DNA of 64,000 nt. Source: JAVWJP01 sp036638975 (lineage in GTDB: Bacteria > Bacillota > Clostridia > Oscillospirales > Ruminococcaceae). Made by a program: the position numbers and the translations under genes. Under the pieces are notes generated by a model that made no database searches, was not told the DNA's origin, and worked only from the letters and a program-made list of their open reading frames with translations. The DNA lies in the NCBI GenBank assembly GCA_036638975.1, contig JAVWJP010000002.1, positions 62,001-126,000 on the forward strand, given 5' to 3'. This document shows positions 9,143 to 18,471 of the stretch, in pieces; the first letter of the stretch is position 1, and every line of letters begins with the position of its first letter.

Positions 9143-10662
9143 TAAGCCTTCCGCCTTTCTCTTTTTTCTTCTTCGTTTATTTTTAGAATAGTTTCTATCA
9201 TACTTTCTATACTTGCAACAGGCGCAGCTGTAATCTTCATGCCGTGCTTTTCTGCCTCGGCGGCTGTTTGTGCACCTATGCAAATGGCTTTAAGCCCACG
9301 CAAACCTGCTTCTCCCGCCATTGCCGCAAAGCCCTTTACAGAGGACGCACTGGTAAGCATTACATAATCTACCTCGTTTTTGGCAAGCTGTACCTGCAAG
9401 CCCTCGTCACACTCACTGCTGTAAATAGTGTTATATAAGGCTATATCATCGTACTGCACACCCGCTTCTGCCAGCGCATTTGTAAGCCCCGCGCCGCACT
9501 GCGCCGCACGCAAAAGCAATACCCTGCCGCCTTCCGCCTTTTTTGCAAGCTCTGCGCCAAGCGCCGCGCCGCTGTACTCGTTTGGTACAAGCTCCGGCAA
9601 AACGCCATGCTGCTTTAAAAGCTCTGCCGTGGCTTTACCAACTGCCGCAATTTTAACACCATAAAGTGCACGAATATCTATATTGTAATACGCCAAAAGC
9701 TCAAAAAACACTCGCACCCCCGCCGGGCTTGTAAGCGCCAGCCAGCTATATTTTAAAAGCGAGTTAAGCGCCTGCAAAAAGGCACTGTTCGGCTTTATGA
9801 TATTTGTGGTTAACGCAGGCAGCTCTAAGACCTCCGCACCCAAAAGGCGAAGGCTCTGTGCAAGCTTAGATGAGCTCTCGGCGGGACGTGTTACTGCAAC
9901 GCATATGCCCCCCAACGCCCTGTCCTCTGCCCAATGGAAGCTCTCGGCAAGACTGCAAACCTCGCCCACAATTATTATGGCGGGCGTTTTTACATCAGCT
10001 TTTTTAGCATCGTCGGTCAAATTTTGCACTGTAGACACCACACGTCTTTGCCTTGCCGTAGTACCGCGTTCTAAGACCGCCGCGGGCATTTGCGGCGATA
10101 TTCCCCCCGCCAGCAGTCCCTGCATTATTTGCGGCAAGGCTGTTATACCCATCAAAAAAACTATTGTACCGCCAAGCTTTACAAGCGCTTCGTAATCTGT
10201 AGCCGCCTGTGTATCTGTTTTTGTATGCCCCGTTATAATGTGAAGCGATGATGCAAGGTTGCGGTGCGTAACAGGTATACCCGCATATGCGGGTACCGCC
10301 AGCGCCGAGGTTATGCCCGGTATAACCTCGTATGGTATATTGTTTTTTTGCAAAAGCTCCAGCTCCTCGCCCCCGCGCCCAAAAAGAAAAGGGTCGCCGC
10401 CCTTTAAGCGCACTACACACTTGCCTGCCTGTGCCTCTTTAAGCAGCAGTTTATTTATTTCGTCCTGCGGCATAAGGTGGTGCCCGCCGCGCTTACCCGC
10501 ATTTATACGTCTAATTTGAGGTGGTATAAGTGCCAGCACACCTTGCCCCACAAGCGCGTCATATATAACAACATCGGCGCATTTCAAAGCCGCCCTGCCT
10601 TTAACGGTTATAAGCCCTGCATCGCCGGGCCCTGCGCCCAAAAGTATTACCTTTCCGCTCAT
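9142..10662 (-). CDS. cobA-hemD: Fused uroporphyrinogen-III C-methyltransferase and uroporphyrinogen-III synthase (CobA-HemD)
   Basis: A 506-residue fusion. Residues 1 to about 245 are the SAM-dependent methyltransferase that makes precorrin-2, with GAGPGDAGLIT at the N-terminus, VRLKGGDPFLFGRGGEE near 85 and GIPVTHR near 128. From about 255 follows HemD, which closes and inverts ring D to give uroporphyrinogen III; it is recognised by AVTRP at its start, LTSPAGV in the middle and LTSASSVKGF near the end. The fusion gives one polypeptide the reactions on either side of uroporphyrinogen III and is frequent in Clostridia. Its ATG overlaps the hemC stop (ATGA), with GAGGTG upstream. Confidence 0.96.
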   Translation of the reverse strand: MSGKVILLGAGPGDAGLITVKGRAALKCADVVIYDALVGQGVLALIPPQIRRINAGKRGGHHLMPQDEINKLLLKEAQAGKCVVRLKGGDPFLFGRGGEELELLQKNNIPYEVIPGITSALAVPAYAGIPVTHRNLASSLHIITGHTKTDTQAATDYEALVKLGGTIVFLMGITALPQIMQGLLAGGISPQMPAAVLERGTTARQRRVVSTVQNLTDDAKKADVKTPAIIIVGEVCSLAESFHWAEDRALGGICVAVTRPAESSSKLAQSLRLLGAEVLELPALTTNIIKPNSAFLQALNSLLKYSWLALTSPAGVRVFFELLAYYNIDIRALYGVKIAAVGKATAELLKQHGVLPELVPNEYSGAALGAELAKKAEGGRVLLLRAAQCGAGLTNALAEAGVQYDDIALYNTIYSSECDEGLQVQLAKNEVDYVMLTSASSVKGFAAMAGEAGLRGLKAICIGAQTAAEAEKHGMKITAAPVASIESMIETILKINEEEKRERRKA

Positions 10663-11549
10663 AAATTCACCTCGTTTTTAAGCCTTAGTGCAAGCTTTTT
10701 TGCCAAGGCTTCTCCGTCCTCTGCAACTCCGCTTTCGCTTCCTTTTATATATTTGCCTGTGTTCTCGTCACAATAAAGCCCTGTTATTATAATATTCTTC
10801 CCTTTAACCTCGGCATACGCCGCTATGGGGGAGCTGCACCCTCCGTCAAGTATGCGTACAAAGGTACGCTCTGCGAGTGACGCCTGCCGTGTGCTTTTAT
10901 CATCAATTTCCCGCAAAAAAGCGTAATCCTCGCCTGCACGCCCCTGCACCGCGAGTGTGCCCTGTCCCGCCGCGGGTAGCATTTCTTCCGCCGTAAAAAC
11001 GCGGCTTATTCTGTCTGTAAGACCCAGCCTTTCAAGCCCCGCACAGGCAAGCACAGTGGCGCAATATTCACCCGAATCCAACTTTGCAAGGCGCGTTTGC
11101 ACATTGCCGCGTATCAGCTTTACTTCTATATTCGGGTACAGCTTTTTTAACTGAAGCACACGCCGTGCACTGCCGCAGCCAATGGGCTTTGTAATATCAA
11201 TTTTAGTTTGTCCCTGTGGCAAGACAAGCGCATCTAAAGGATTCCCCCGTACAAAAAATGCAAGTAAAGGTAAATCCTCCGAAGCTTCTGCCGGCATATC
11301 TTTAAGGCTGTGCACCGTTATATCGGCAAGCTTATTGCGAAGTGCATAATCAAGCTCTTTTACAAAAAGACCTTTTCCACCTATCTTATCAAGGCTTTTG
11401 TCAAGTATTTTGTCGCCCGTTGTCTTCATAGTAACCACAGAGAGTGTAAGCTGAGGGTTCGCCCCTGCTATAGCTTTTATTATAAGCTGTGCCTGAGCAA
11501 CTGCAAGCTTGCTTTCGCGGCTTGCAACTGTAATTATTTTTTCACTCAA
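10659..11549 (-). CDS. hemC: Hydroxymethylbilane synthase (porphobilinogen deaminase) HemC
   Basis: HemC links four porphobilinogen units into hydroxymethylbilane. I place the start at the TTG at 11549, so the protein begins SEKIITVASRESKLA as expected; the frame is open further upstream but would cover the end of the preceding fusion gene. GGAGGG lies about 11 bases upstream of the TTG, a little long. The 296-residue protein has HSLKDMP, RRVLQLKK, RGNVQTRL and the DGGCSSPIAA loop whose cysteine carries the dipyrromethane cofactor. It overlaps the preceding gene by 8 bases and the following cobA-hemD by 4. Confidence 0.95.
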   Translation of the reverse strand: MSEKIITVASRESKLAVAQAQLIIKAIAGANPQLTLSVVTMKTTGDKILDKSLDKIGGKGLFVKELDYALRNKLADITVHSLKDMPAEASEDLPLLAFFVRGNPLDALVLPQGQTKIDITKPIGCGSARRVLQLKKLYPNIEVKLIRGNVQTRLAKLDSGEYCATVLACAGLERLGLTDRISRVFTAEEMLPAAGQGTLAVQGRAGEDYAFLREIDDKSTRQASLAERTFVRILDGGCSSPIAAYAEVKGKNIIITGLYCDENTGKYIKGSESGVAEDGEALAKKLALRLKNEVNL

Positions 11550-12813
11550 AACCTGTTTCGCCCTCCTTCTGCAAAAGCTCATCAAGCTTCTTAGTAAATG
11601 CCGCCGCCGCCGCGTGGTTTTGCCCGCTTGCCGTAACCCCCGCAACGACACAGCCCTTTTGTGCTATTCCCGGGAAATAAAAGGTAGATTCATCTTTGCA
11701 ATCGGCAACGCTGACATAACAGTCAAGTTCTTTGCATTCTTCATAAATGCTGTGGTTTACCTCGCGGCTGTCAGTAGCCGCCACAACAAGCTCCGCATCT
11801 ACACAGTCACCCTGCCTGTAGCCCCTGTTGCAAAGTAAAAGCTTACTGCCGCCTTGCGCCTTTAGTTCTTCGCAAATATAAGGTGCTACAACCGTAAGCC
11901 TGCACCCAAATTTTTTAAGCACCGCCGCGCGCCGCGCCGCAACCGTACCGCCCCCAAAAACCACAGCTTTTTTATCTGTAAGGTTTACAAAAAGTGGGAA
12001 GTAAAGTGCTTTTGGTTCATTAGAGCTTTGCTGCGCAAGCTTTGGTGTTTTTGGCAAAATACCAAAGCGTTCGCTTAAAAACCGCGGTATTTCGTCGGTA
12101 TAAACACCGTTTTCATCGGGCGGACAGCCTATGACGACAAGCTTTACCCCTGCAAGGCGCGCCGCCTCGCATTTTTGGTAAAAGCCACCCGCAGAGCCGC
12201 TGGCTTTTGTAACAAGACAAGCCGCGCCTGTTTGCTTTAACATAGCCGCATTTAACTCTGCGCTAAAAGGGCCCTGCATACAAATAATATTTTTTTTCTC
12301 GAAGCCCAGCCTAAGGCAATGCCCCAAAGAAGCCTCATCAGGCAGCACACGCACAAAAAGTTTTTTTTCGTACTGCGGCACAACTGTAAAACAGTCAAGC
12401 TCTTTACTACCTGTGGTTACAAGGGCTGAATAACCCATTTTGGCAAGATATTCTGCGGCTTCTACCGCGCTTTTAACTGACGTAAACTCATCTTCGGTTT
12501 TTGCTTTTCTGCGCAACACCCGTAAATATTCTGTTTTGGCAGTAAGGCACGCCTCGCGGCAGTTTGCGCTAACCTCGGCAGCATATGGGTGCGTTGCATC
12601 AAAAACACAGTCGAACTTGTTTTTTGTCATAAGCCTTGTCATTTCGCAAGTGTCACGCCTGCCCACAAGTACAGTTAAGTCTTTGCACTGCGGCAAAACC
12701 TCGCGCCCATACTCTGTGGCAACACACACCGTAAGCTCGCACCCGCAGCCGCAAAGCAGCTCTGCAAGCTCCCTGCCCTCGGTAGTACCCGCAAATATTA
12801 AAAACCTGCGCAT
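11542..12813 (-). CDS. Fused cobalt-precorrin-6A reductase and precorrin-2 dehydrogenase (CbiJ-SirC)
   Basis: The 423-residue protein appears to be two enzymes in one chain. Residues 1 to about 250 match CbiJ/CobK: IFAGTTEGRELA at the N-terminus, DATHPYA near residue 73, VTTGSKEL near 132 and MQGPFS near 178. After a short linker, residues of about 268-423 match the Met8/SirC/CysG-N type: FPLFVNL, then VVFGGGTVAARRAAVL as the NAD-binding loop, VVAATDSREVN, and FYFPGIAQKG. The first half reduces the corrin macrocycle at precorrin-6A, the second oxidises precorrin-2 to sirohydrochlorin. This pairs an early and a middle step of the same pathway. Whether the second half also chelates metal cannot be read from sequence. 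Confidence 0.88.
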   Translation of the reverse strand: MRRFLIFAGTTEGRELAELLCGCGCELTVCVATEYGREVLPQCKDLTVLVGRRDTCEMTRLMTKNKFDCVFDATHPYAAEVSANCREACLTAKTEYLRVLRRKAKTEDEFTSVKSAVEAAEYLAKMGYSALVTTGSKELDCFTVVPQYEKKLFVRVLPDEASLGHCLRLGFEKKNIICMQGPFSAELNAAMLKQTGAACLVTKASGSAGGFYQKCEAARLAGVKLVVIGCPPDENGVYTDEIPRFLSERFGILPKTPKLAQQSSNEPKALYFPLFVNLTDKKAVVFGGGTVAARRAAVLKKFGCRLTVVAPYICEELKAQGGSKLLLCNRGYRQGDCVDAELVVAATDSREVNHSIYEECKELDCYVSVADCKDESTFYFPGIAQKGCVVAGVTASGQNHAAAAAFTKKLDELLQKEGETGFE

Positions 12814-12860
12814 TTCCCCCCACCGCTTTTCTTATAATAATTAAGCAATATTTTTCTCTA

Positions 12861-13586
12861 TTAAAATTTATAGCCGCGCGGAGTAACCATTTTACCGCCG
12901 ATGTTTTTTGTAGACGAATTACCTATAAACACAGTACTAAACATATCCACGGTGGTACTTTTAAGCTCTGCAAGCGTCATTACCTCGCCGCTTTCGCCGC
13001 TTCGCCCTATGTTTTTGGCAACCCCGCATACGGTGTTTTCTCCGCGGCTTTTTAAGATAATATCGCACGCTTTTTTTAAATAGTCGCTTCTTTTTTTGCT
13101 TGATGGATTATAAAGGCATATAACAAAGTCGCCCTCTGCGGCAAGACTTAGACGTTTTTCTATAAGCTCATACGGTGTCAAAAGGTCCGAGAGCGAAATC
13201 ACGGCAAAATCGTGCACAAGCGGAGCACCCAGCAGGGCCGCACCGCTGCAAGCTGCGGTTATACCCGGTATTACCTCTATTTCTACATTTTTTCGGTCGC
13301 CCAAAAGCTCATATGCAAGACCCGCCATACCGTAAACGCCGGCGTCGCCGCTGCACACAAGTGCAACCGTGTGCCCCGCCTCTGCCTCGTCAAGTGCCGC
13401 GCGGCAACGTTCCGTTTCTTGCTTCATTGGTGTTACCAGCAGCTTTTTGCCCTCTGTCTGCCCTGCCAAAAGCTCTATGTACACGGTATATCCCGCTATA
13501 ACGTCGCTTTTGGCAATAGCCTTTGCCGCACGCGGGGTAATTTCGTCTGCACCGCCCGGTCCTATTCCTACTATGTAAAGCTTCAT
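12861..13586 (-). CDS. cbiH: Cobalt-precorrin-3B C17-methyltransferase CbiH
   Basis: CbiH methylates C17 and drives ring contraction in the anaerobic pathway. The protein begins LYIVGIGPGGADEITPRA at the ATG at 13586, which overlaps the hemA stop (ATGA); the open frame reaches further upstream but only into hemA. Typical motifs are SGDAGVYGMAGL near residue 85, PGITAACSGAALLGAPL near 110 and YNPSSKKR near 160. It has 241 residues and one tetrapyrrole methylase domain, without the extra C-terminal domain found in some CbiH proteins. A 47-base gap separates it from the CbiJ-SirC fusion. Confidence 0.93.
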   Translation of the reverse strand: MKLYIVGIGPGGADEITPRAAKAIAKSDVIAGYTVYIELLAGQTEGKKLLVTPMKQETERCRAALDEAEAGHTVALVCSGDAGVYGMAGLAYELLGDRKNVEIEVIPGITAACSGAALLGAPLVHDFAVISLSDLLTPYELIEKRLSLAAEGDFVICLYNPSSKKRSDYLKKACDIILKSRGENTVCGVAKNIGRSGESGEVMTLAELKSTTVDMFSTVFIGNSSTKNIGGKMVTPRGYKF

Positions 13587-14812
13587 TTTTGCACCGCCTT
13601 TTCCATACTTTCTATACATTCGTCCCATCTTTCGGGCGGTAAATAATCTCTAAGCCCGAACATAAGCTTGCTTACAACCTTGGCAGAAGCGTTTTCAAGC
13701 TGATATTGCAGCTTTTTTTGCTCGTCAGGGTCAAGCTCCAGCTTCATAATTGTTTTTTGCACTCGCCCTGTAATATCCTTTGCAGCTAAGCTGCTTATGC
13801 CGCTCACTTTAGGTATAAGACCTCTAAAATAGTACCAATTTGTAAATTCGCGGTCGTACTGCTCCAGTATACATTCCGCTTGCCTAAGCTCGTCACTTTT
13901 TGTCTGACGAAGCTCTGTCCCGCACAAGCTGTCTATATCATATAATATAACTCCAGCCGCTGTTTTTAGGCGCGGAGAAATATCACGCGGCACTGCTAAA
14001 TCTATAAGCACTTTTTTCTGCCCGTCAAGACAGGGTATTACATCATCATAATGCAGGGTGTAATGCGGGCTGCTTGTGGCACTGACAACAGCCTGCGCAG
14101 TCCTTAAAGCAGAAAGGCGTTCTTCGTATTTTATGGCACTACAGCCCGGCGGTATTACCGATTCTCCGTTTTTATAGCGCCTTATAGTCATTTTAACATT
14201 GCAGCCGTTTTTATTAAGTTCTTCCGCTGTAAGCCTGCCAATCTCTCCGTTGCCTATGACAAGGCAGCAAAGCCCGCTTAAATTACCGTATTCACCACGC
14301 AAAACCTCTGCCGTGCGCGTTGCAACAGAGCTGTCTACAGCCGTTAGCCGCACCGTGGTTTTCACCCGCTTTGCAGCGGTTACCGCAGTGCGAAAAAGCC
14401 TCTCTAAAACGCTGTCTGCCGCAGAGCAATCGTGCGCAAGCAAAAGTGCCTCGCCCACCTGTGTTATAATTTGTTCTTCGCCAAAAATTCGGCTTTTAAG
14501 CCCGCAGGCTGTTTCTAAAAGGTGTTTTACAGCCGCTTCTCCAACTCTCCGCGCAATGATACTTCTATTATCTGCAAGCGGAACTCCGACAAGGCGGCAA
14601 AGAATATCATCTGCCAAAACAGTTTGTTCGCCACTGTGCGAAACCCAAAGCTCGGTGCGGTTACAGGTAGAAAGTATAACACAGCCCTGCACCCCATACT
14701 CGTTTTTTACGCGGCTCATGGCGGCGACAGCGGCAGATTTTGTAAACGCAAAAAGCTCTCGCTTACAAAGCTCTGCCGTCAAATGGTCTATACCCGCCAT
14801 TTCTATATTCAT
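13583..14812 (-). CDS. hemA: Glutamyl-tRNA reductase HemA
   Basis: HemA reduces glutamyl-tRNA to glutamate-1-semialdehyde, the first step of 5-aminolevulinate synthesis by the C5 route. The ATG at 14812 overlaps the cbiG stop (TGATG) and gives 409 residues. The active-site cysteine is in LSTCNRTELW near residue 50, followed by GLKSRIFGEEQI and the NADPH-binding VIGNGEIGRL near 192. The C-terminal dimerisation helix is present. Its place inside the cobalamin run, between cbiG and cbiH, suggests that precursor flow is set by the same B12 signal. Confidence 0.96.
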   Translation of the reverse strand: MNIEMAGIDHLTAELCKRELFAFTKSAAVAAMSRVKNEYGVQGCVILSTCNRTELWVSHSGEQTVLADDILCRLVGVPLADNRSIIARRVGEAAVKHLLETACGLKSRIFGEEQIITQVGEALLLAHDCSAADSVLERLFRTAVTAAKRVKTTVRLTAVDSSVATRTAEVLRGEYGNLSGLCCLVIGNGEIGRLTAEELNKNGCNVKMTIRRYKNGESVIPPGCSAIKYEERLSALRTAQAVVSATSSPHYTLHYDDVIPCLDGQKKVLIDLAVPRDISPRLKTAAGVILYDIDSLCGTELRQTKSDELRQAECILEQYDREFTNWYYFRGLIPKVSGISSLAAKDITGRVQKTIMKLELDPDEQKKLQYQLENASAKVVSKLMFGLRDYLPPERWDECIESMEKAVQK

Positions 14813-15843
14813 CAAAATTTTACGCTCCAATCATCACACGCAAGTGCCGCGGTAACACCGTTTGATGCCTGTTTTTTTACTATAATTTTTCCGCCGCCCA
14901 TCGCCGCCGCTCTCTCGCACACATTGTCGACTCCTATTACACTTTTTACAAAATCAGAGGCTGTAAATTCGCCCTTTACCCGCAAAAGCTCATCGACGCT
15001 ATATGTTAAAAGCGGCAAAGCGTTTTCTTTGCAAAATGCCAAAATACACGGCTCTTTTGCCTTTATATCTACCGTACACACGCCCTTTACACTGCACAGC
15101 GCTATGTTGCTTTCAGATAACACTGTTTTTATATGCGCTGTCAGAGCTTCTTCGGCAGTGCCTCTGCGACAGCCTATACCAAGTGTAATTATACGCGGAA
15201 TAAGGTTTAAAGTACAAGCAAATGGACGTTTTTGTATGTCTAAAGAAACACAGACACCGCTTTTACAGCTTTTGCCGCTTACTAAACCCAGAGGCAGCTC
15301 TCCGTCAATTTTAAAATCAGAAAAAAATCCTATTTCTTCTCCGCGCAAAAGTGCGGAAGAAAGCTCTTTTGCAGCGTGTCTGTCAGCTATTACACAGTTG
15401 TTTTCGCTTGCCCAAAGGTCTGCCGCAAAAACTCCGTTTATATCTGTAGCCGTCGATATTACAGCCTTTGCACCGCACAAGCCCGCCACAGCTCGCGCCA
15501 AAGCGTTTGCACCGCCGATATGCCCCGAAAGCAGCGGAACGACAAAGCCCGCTCCCTCATCAAGTGCCAAAACTGCGGGGTCTGTAAATTTGTCGCTTAC
15601 ATAAGGCGCTATTGCCCGCACGGCTATCCCACAGGCAGAAACAAATATTATAGCATCTGCCTGTACAAACTGCTGCCCCGCCCACTGCGTAACGCTGCCT
15701 TTAAGCGGAGTTAATTTTGTGCGCTCGCAGCAGCTTGCTGCGGCAAAACCGCTTACCTCGTTACCCTGTGCGCAAAGCCCATCATAAAGCCGCTCTAAAA
15801 GCGCCGCTCCTTTTTTTGTAAAAGCTATCATTGCTATCTTCAC
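14812..15843 (-). CDS. cbiG: Cobalt-precorrin-5A hydrolase CbiG
   Basis: CbiG opens the delta-lactone of cobalt-precorrin-5A and releases the two-carbon fragment as acetaldehyde. The 343-residue protein has the CbiG N-terminal part with AIIFVSACGIAVRAIAPYV near residue 65 and PLLSGHIGGANALA near 107, and the C-terminal domain with TLGIGCRRGT near 224 and the ending AALACDDWSVKF. The start is GTG at 15843 with AGAGG upstream, directly after the cbiF stop. Its presence fits the early-cobalt (anaerobic) pathway. Confidence 0.93.
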   Translation of the reverse strand: MKIAMIAFTKKGAALLERLYDGLCAQGNEVSGFAAASCCERTKLTPLKGSVTQWAGQQFVQADAIIFVSACGIAVRAIAPYVSDKFTDPAVLALDEGAGFVVPLLSGHIGGANALARAVAGLCGAKAVISTATDINGVFAADLWASENNCVIADRHAAKELSSALLRGEEIGFFSDFKIDGELPLGLVSGKSCKSGVCVSLDIQKRPFACTLNLIPRIITLGIGCRRGTAEEALTAHIKTVLSESNIALCSVKGVCTVDIKAKEPCILAFCKENALPLLTYSVDELLRVKGEFTASDFVKSVIGVDNVCERAAAMGGGKIIVKKQASNGVTAALACDDWSVKF

Positions 15844-16605
15844 TTAATTACCTCTTTCACCTTGCCTGTATTCAGTTGTAAAGCTTGGGTCGTAAAGCTT
15901 GCTGCGTGCGTAACTCCCATTTAAAAAACCTCCGACCAATATAAGCGCCGTTTTAGTTATATCGTTGTCGCTTGCCATTTTTGCAAGCTGCCCGACAGTG
16001 CCAATAACCTTTTTTTCATCAGGCCACGTAGCTTTATAAACTATAGCGGCAGGTGTTTCGGCAGTATAACCGCCTTTTATAAGGCGCTCGCTAAGTTCTG
16101 CAAGCATAGCTGCCGAAAGAAAAATTACCATAGTTGCACCGTGTGCCGCCAAAAGCGATATCTCCTCGCGCTCAGGCACAGCTGTGCGCCCCGCCATTCT
16201 TGTAATTATCACAGTTTGCGAAAGCTCCGGCAAGGTATATTCTGCCTTTAAAGCCGCTGCCGCACCGCAAAAAGAGCTCACTCCGGGCGTTACTGCATAT
16301 TCTATATTTTTAGCATCAAGCCTGTCCATTTGCTCTCGCACAGCACCATATATAGAGGAATCTCCTGTATGAAGCCGCACCGTTTTTTTACCGTCTGCCT
16401 CTGCCATTACCATTACATCAAGCACTTGCTCCAAGGTCATTTTTGCGCTGTCATGTACCTCACAGCTCTTTTTTGCATTCTTTAAAAGCTCCGGGTTCAC
16501 AAGAGAACCCGCGTAGATTATAACATCGGCTTCTTGCAAAAGACGCTGCCCGCGTACCGTTATAAGGTCAGGTGCTCCGCTGCCTGCCCCGACAAAATCT
16601 ATCAC
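15844..16605 (-). CDS. cbiF: Cobalt-precorrin-4 C11-methyltransferase CbiF
   Basis: CbiF adds the methyl group at C11. The 253-residue protein begins IDFVGAGSGAPDLITVRG and continues with IIYAGSLVNPELL, LHTGDSSIYGAVREQMD near residue 80 and PGVSSFCGAAAALKAEYTLP near 103, all characteristic of the family. Start is GTG at 16605 with GAGGAAAAACT before it, overlapping the cbiL stop by four bases (GTGA). It is a single tetrapyrrole methylase domain of normal length. Confidence 0.95.
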   Translation of the reverse strand: MIDFVGAGSGAPDLITVRGQRLLQEADVIIYAGSLVNPELLKNAKKSCEVHDSAKMTLEQVLDVMVMAEADGKKTVRLHTGDSSIYGAVREQMDRLDAKNIEYAVTPGVSSFCGAAAALKAEYTLPELSQTVIITRMAGRTAVPEREEISLLAAHGATMVIFLSAAMLAELSERLIKGGYTAETPAAIVYKATWPDEKKVIGTVGQLAKMASDNDITKTALILVGGFLNGSYARSKLYDPSFTTEYRQGERGN

Positions 16606-17309
16606 AGTTTTTCCTCCCCGTCCTTTAAAATAATCACCGAAAAATAGCTTGCGTCCTCGTCTGCATTTTCAAGGTTCTCAAACACCCTCTCGCCCTCCAT
16701 GCCGCATTTCTGTACCATTTTTGCATTTTTTAGCATTCCGCGACCTGCAAGCTGTTTTTTAACCTCGGCAAATGCCTTTCCGGTTTTCATAAGCACCCTT
16801 GTACCACACATATCAAGCCCCGCGCCTGTGCCTTTGTATGAAGCGGGCAATATGTGAAGCGCCTGCGCGCCCTCTGTAAGCGGTATATTAAGCCGCGCCG
16901 ATACAGCGCAAAACGACGGCACACCTGCCACAAACTGCGCATTTAAGCCCATTTTTATAATCCTCTTATGTATATAGGTGTAGGTAGAATATATGGTTGG
17001 GTCGCCCAGCGTCAAAAAAGCAACGTCATAGCCCGCGCGCAGCTCTGCCGCCACGCACTCCGCCGCATCATCGTGGTGCCTTTGCAGCTCGGCTTTGTCA
17101 CGCGTCATGGGCAATGTAAGCTCAATTATTTTTTTGCCGTCAAGGCTCACCGCGCTTTTTGCTATCTGCAATGCCACGCCATCACCCAAAGCTCCGCCGT
17201 TTTTAGGCACTGCAATTACAGCACAATTGTTTATTATTTTAACTGCCTTTAACGTAAGCAGCTCGGGGTCGCCGGGGCCTACACCCACACCGTAAAGTAT
17301 TCCGCTCAT
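16602..17309 (-). CDS. cbiL: Cobalt-precorrin-2 C20-methyltransferase CbiL
   Basis: CbiL methylates C20 of cobalt-factor II or cobalt-precorrin-2. The 235-residue protein starts SGILYGVGVGPGDPELLTLKA, followed by VPKNG, TLGDPTIYSTYTYIH near residue 97 and PSFCAVSARLNIPLTEG near 127. The ATG at 17309 has GGAGG upstream and overlaps the cbiD stop (ATGA). It is the first macrocycle methylase in transcription order, following cbiD. Confidence 0.95.
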   Translation of the reverse strand: MSGILYGVGVGPGDPELLTLKAVKIINNCAVIAVPKNGGALGDGVALQIAKSAVSLDGKKIIELTLPMTRDKAELQRHHDDAAECVAAELRAGYDVAFLTLGDPTIYSTYTYIHKRIIKMGLNAQFVAGVPSFCAVSARLNIPLTEGAQALHILPASYKGTGAGLDMCGTRVLMKTGKAFAEVKKQLAGRGMLKNAKMVQKCGMEGERVFENLENADEDASYFSVIILKDGEEKL

Positions 17310-18433
17310 ATAATATCTACCTCCGCAATAAGCTCTTTTGCATTCTCTGTAATACCTATTGTGCCATATTTATTAGAGAACACAACAGCGCCTGTTTTTA
17401 AGTACTCGCCCGCCCGTGTCCTCAAGTGGTAAGCTATTTTTTGCATAAGGCTCTCGCTTACCGCAGCGCAAAGCCCCGCGGCTTCTATCTTCCCCCACGC
17501 CTCGTCCGTTGTGACACAGCCCATAAGCTCGCTTACAGTAGCTCGTGCTGCCCCTGCCAGTGCCGCGTGCGCCGCCAAGACCTCCATACGGCAGTCTGCA
17601 TACCGCGAATGTGTTTGAAAAACACCGCCCGCCAGCTTTACAAGCTTACCTAAATGCCCCACTAATAAAACTCCGTCAAAATTAAGTGCAACCGCATAAT
17701 CTAAAGCTTCGCCTAAAAAATTGCTATATTTTACAGCGCATTTTTCGCCGATTTTTAAAGTATTTTGAATGTAAGCTTCTCCGTAATTGCCGGGTGTAAG
17801 CACTATAAATTTAGCACCCGATGCCTTTAAAACGTCCATTTCAACTTTGATTGTATCGACAAGTGCCTGCTCGCTCATTGGCTCTACTATACCGCTTGTG
17901 CCCAAAACCGAAAGCCCACCCACTATCCCCAAGCGCGGGTTATAGGTTTTTTTTGCAAGCTCTGCACCCTGCGGAATAATAATTTCAACATAAAGTCCGC
18001 CGGTATATCCGCACAGGCTGCAAGCGTCCAGCACTGCTTGTACAATCATACGGCGCGGCACAGGGTTTATGGCGGCTTCCCCAACATTACACGAAAGCCC
18101 CTCGCGCGTCACCCGTCCCACGCCCTCGCCGCCCTCCACGGTTATACCTAAGGCTGCTTTGCTTACCCTTGCCATTATCAAAGCTCCATTTGTTATGTCA
18201 GGGTCGTCCCCCGCATCTTTTAAAACACCGCACATCGCTTCGCCTTCGTCCTGCAAATGCCCATGTATTAAAAGCTCTGCCTCAGTGCCGTTCGGCATTT
18301 CTATACCCACCCTTTGCAGCTGTCTGCCGCTAAGCAGTAAAAGTGCCGCCGCCTTTGCCGCCGCCGCTGCGCAGCTGCCGGTTGTGAAGCCACAACGCAG
18401 TTTTTTTGCGCCGACAAGCCTGTATTCCTCCAC
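17306..18433 (-). CDS. cbiD: Cobalt-precorrin-5B C1-methyltransferase CbiD
   Basis: CbiD methylates C1 in the anaerobic pathway. The 375-residue protein has the signature LRCGFTTGSCAAAAAKAA near residue 12, GDDPDITNGA near 73, GGEGVGRVTREGL near 100 and NPVPRRMI near 120, and VGHLGKLVKLAGGVFQTHS near 258. The start is GTG at 18433 with GAGGG upstream. It follows the transporter gene cbiO after 38 bases and is the first biosynthetic gene of the run. Confidence 0.96.
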   Translation of the reverse strand: MEEYRLVGAKKLRCGFTTGSCAAAAAKAAALLLLSGRQLQRVGIEMPNGTEAELLIHGHLQDEGEAMCGVLKDAGDDPDITNGALIMARVSKAALGITVEGGEGVGRVTREGLSCNVGEAAINPVPRRMIVQAVLDACSLCGYTGGLYVEIIIPQGAELAKKTYNPRLGIVGGLSVLGTSGIVEPMSEQALVDTIKVEMDVLKASGAKFIVLTPGNYGEAYIQNTLKIGEKCAVKYSNFLGEALDYAVALNFDGVLLVGHLGKLVKLAGGVFQTHSRYADCRMEVLAAHAALAGAARATVSELMGCVTTDEAWGKIEAAGLCAAVSESLMQKIAYHLRTRAGEYLKTGAVVFSNKYGTIGITENAKELIAEVDII

Positions 18434-18471
18434 TGTTTGTGCCCTCGTTTCTTTATTATTTGCTGTAAAGG

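Noticed and set aside
9143..9283. N-terminal extension of the hemB frame with many arginines and lysines
   Set aside because: It overlaps the end of cobA-hemD; the ATG at 9142 gives the normal HemB start.
14522..15604. Plus-strand open frame of 360 codons opposite hemA and cbiG
   Set aside because: Both opposite genes are certain; the frame starts inside one and ends inside the other and has no recognisable domain.
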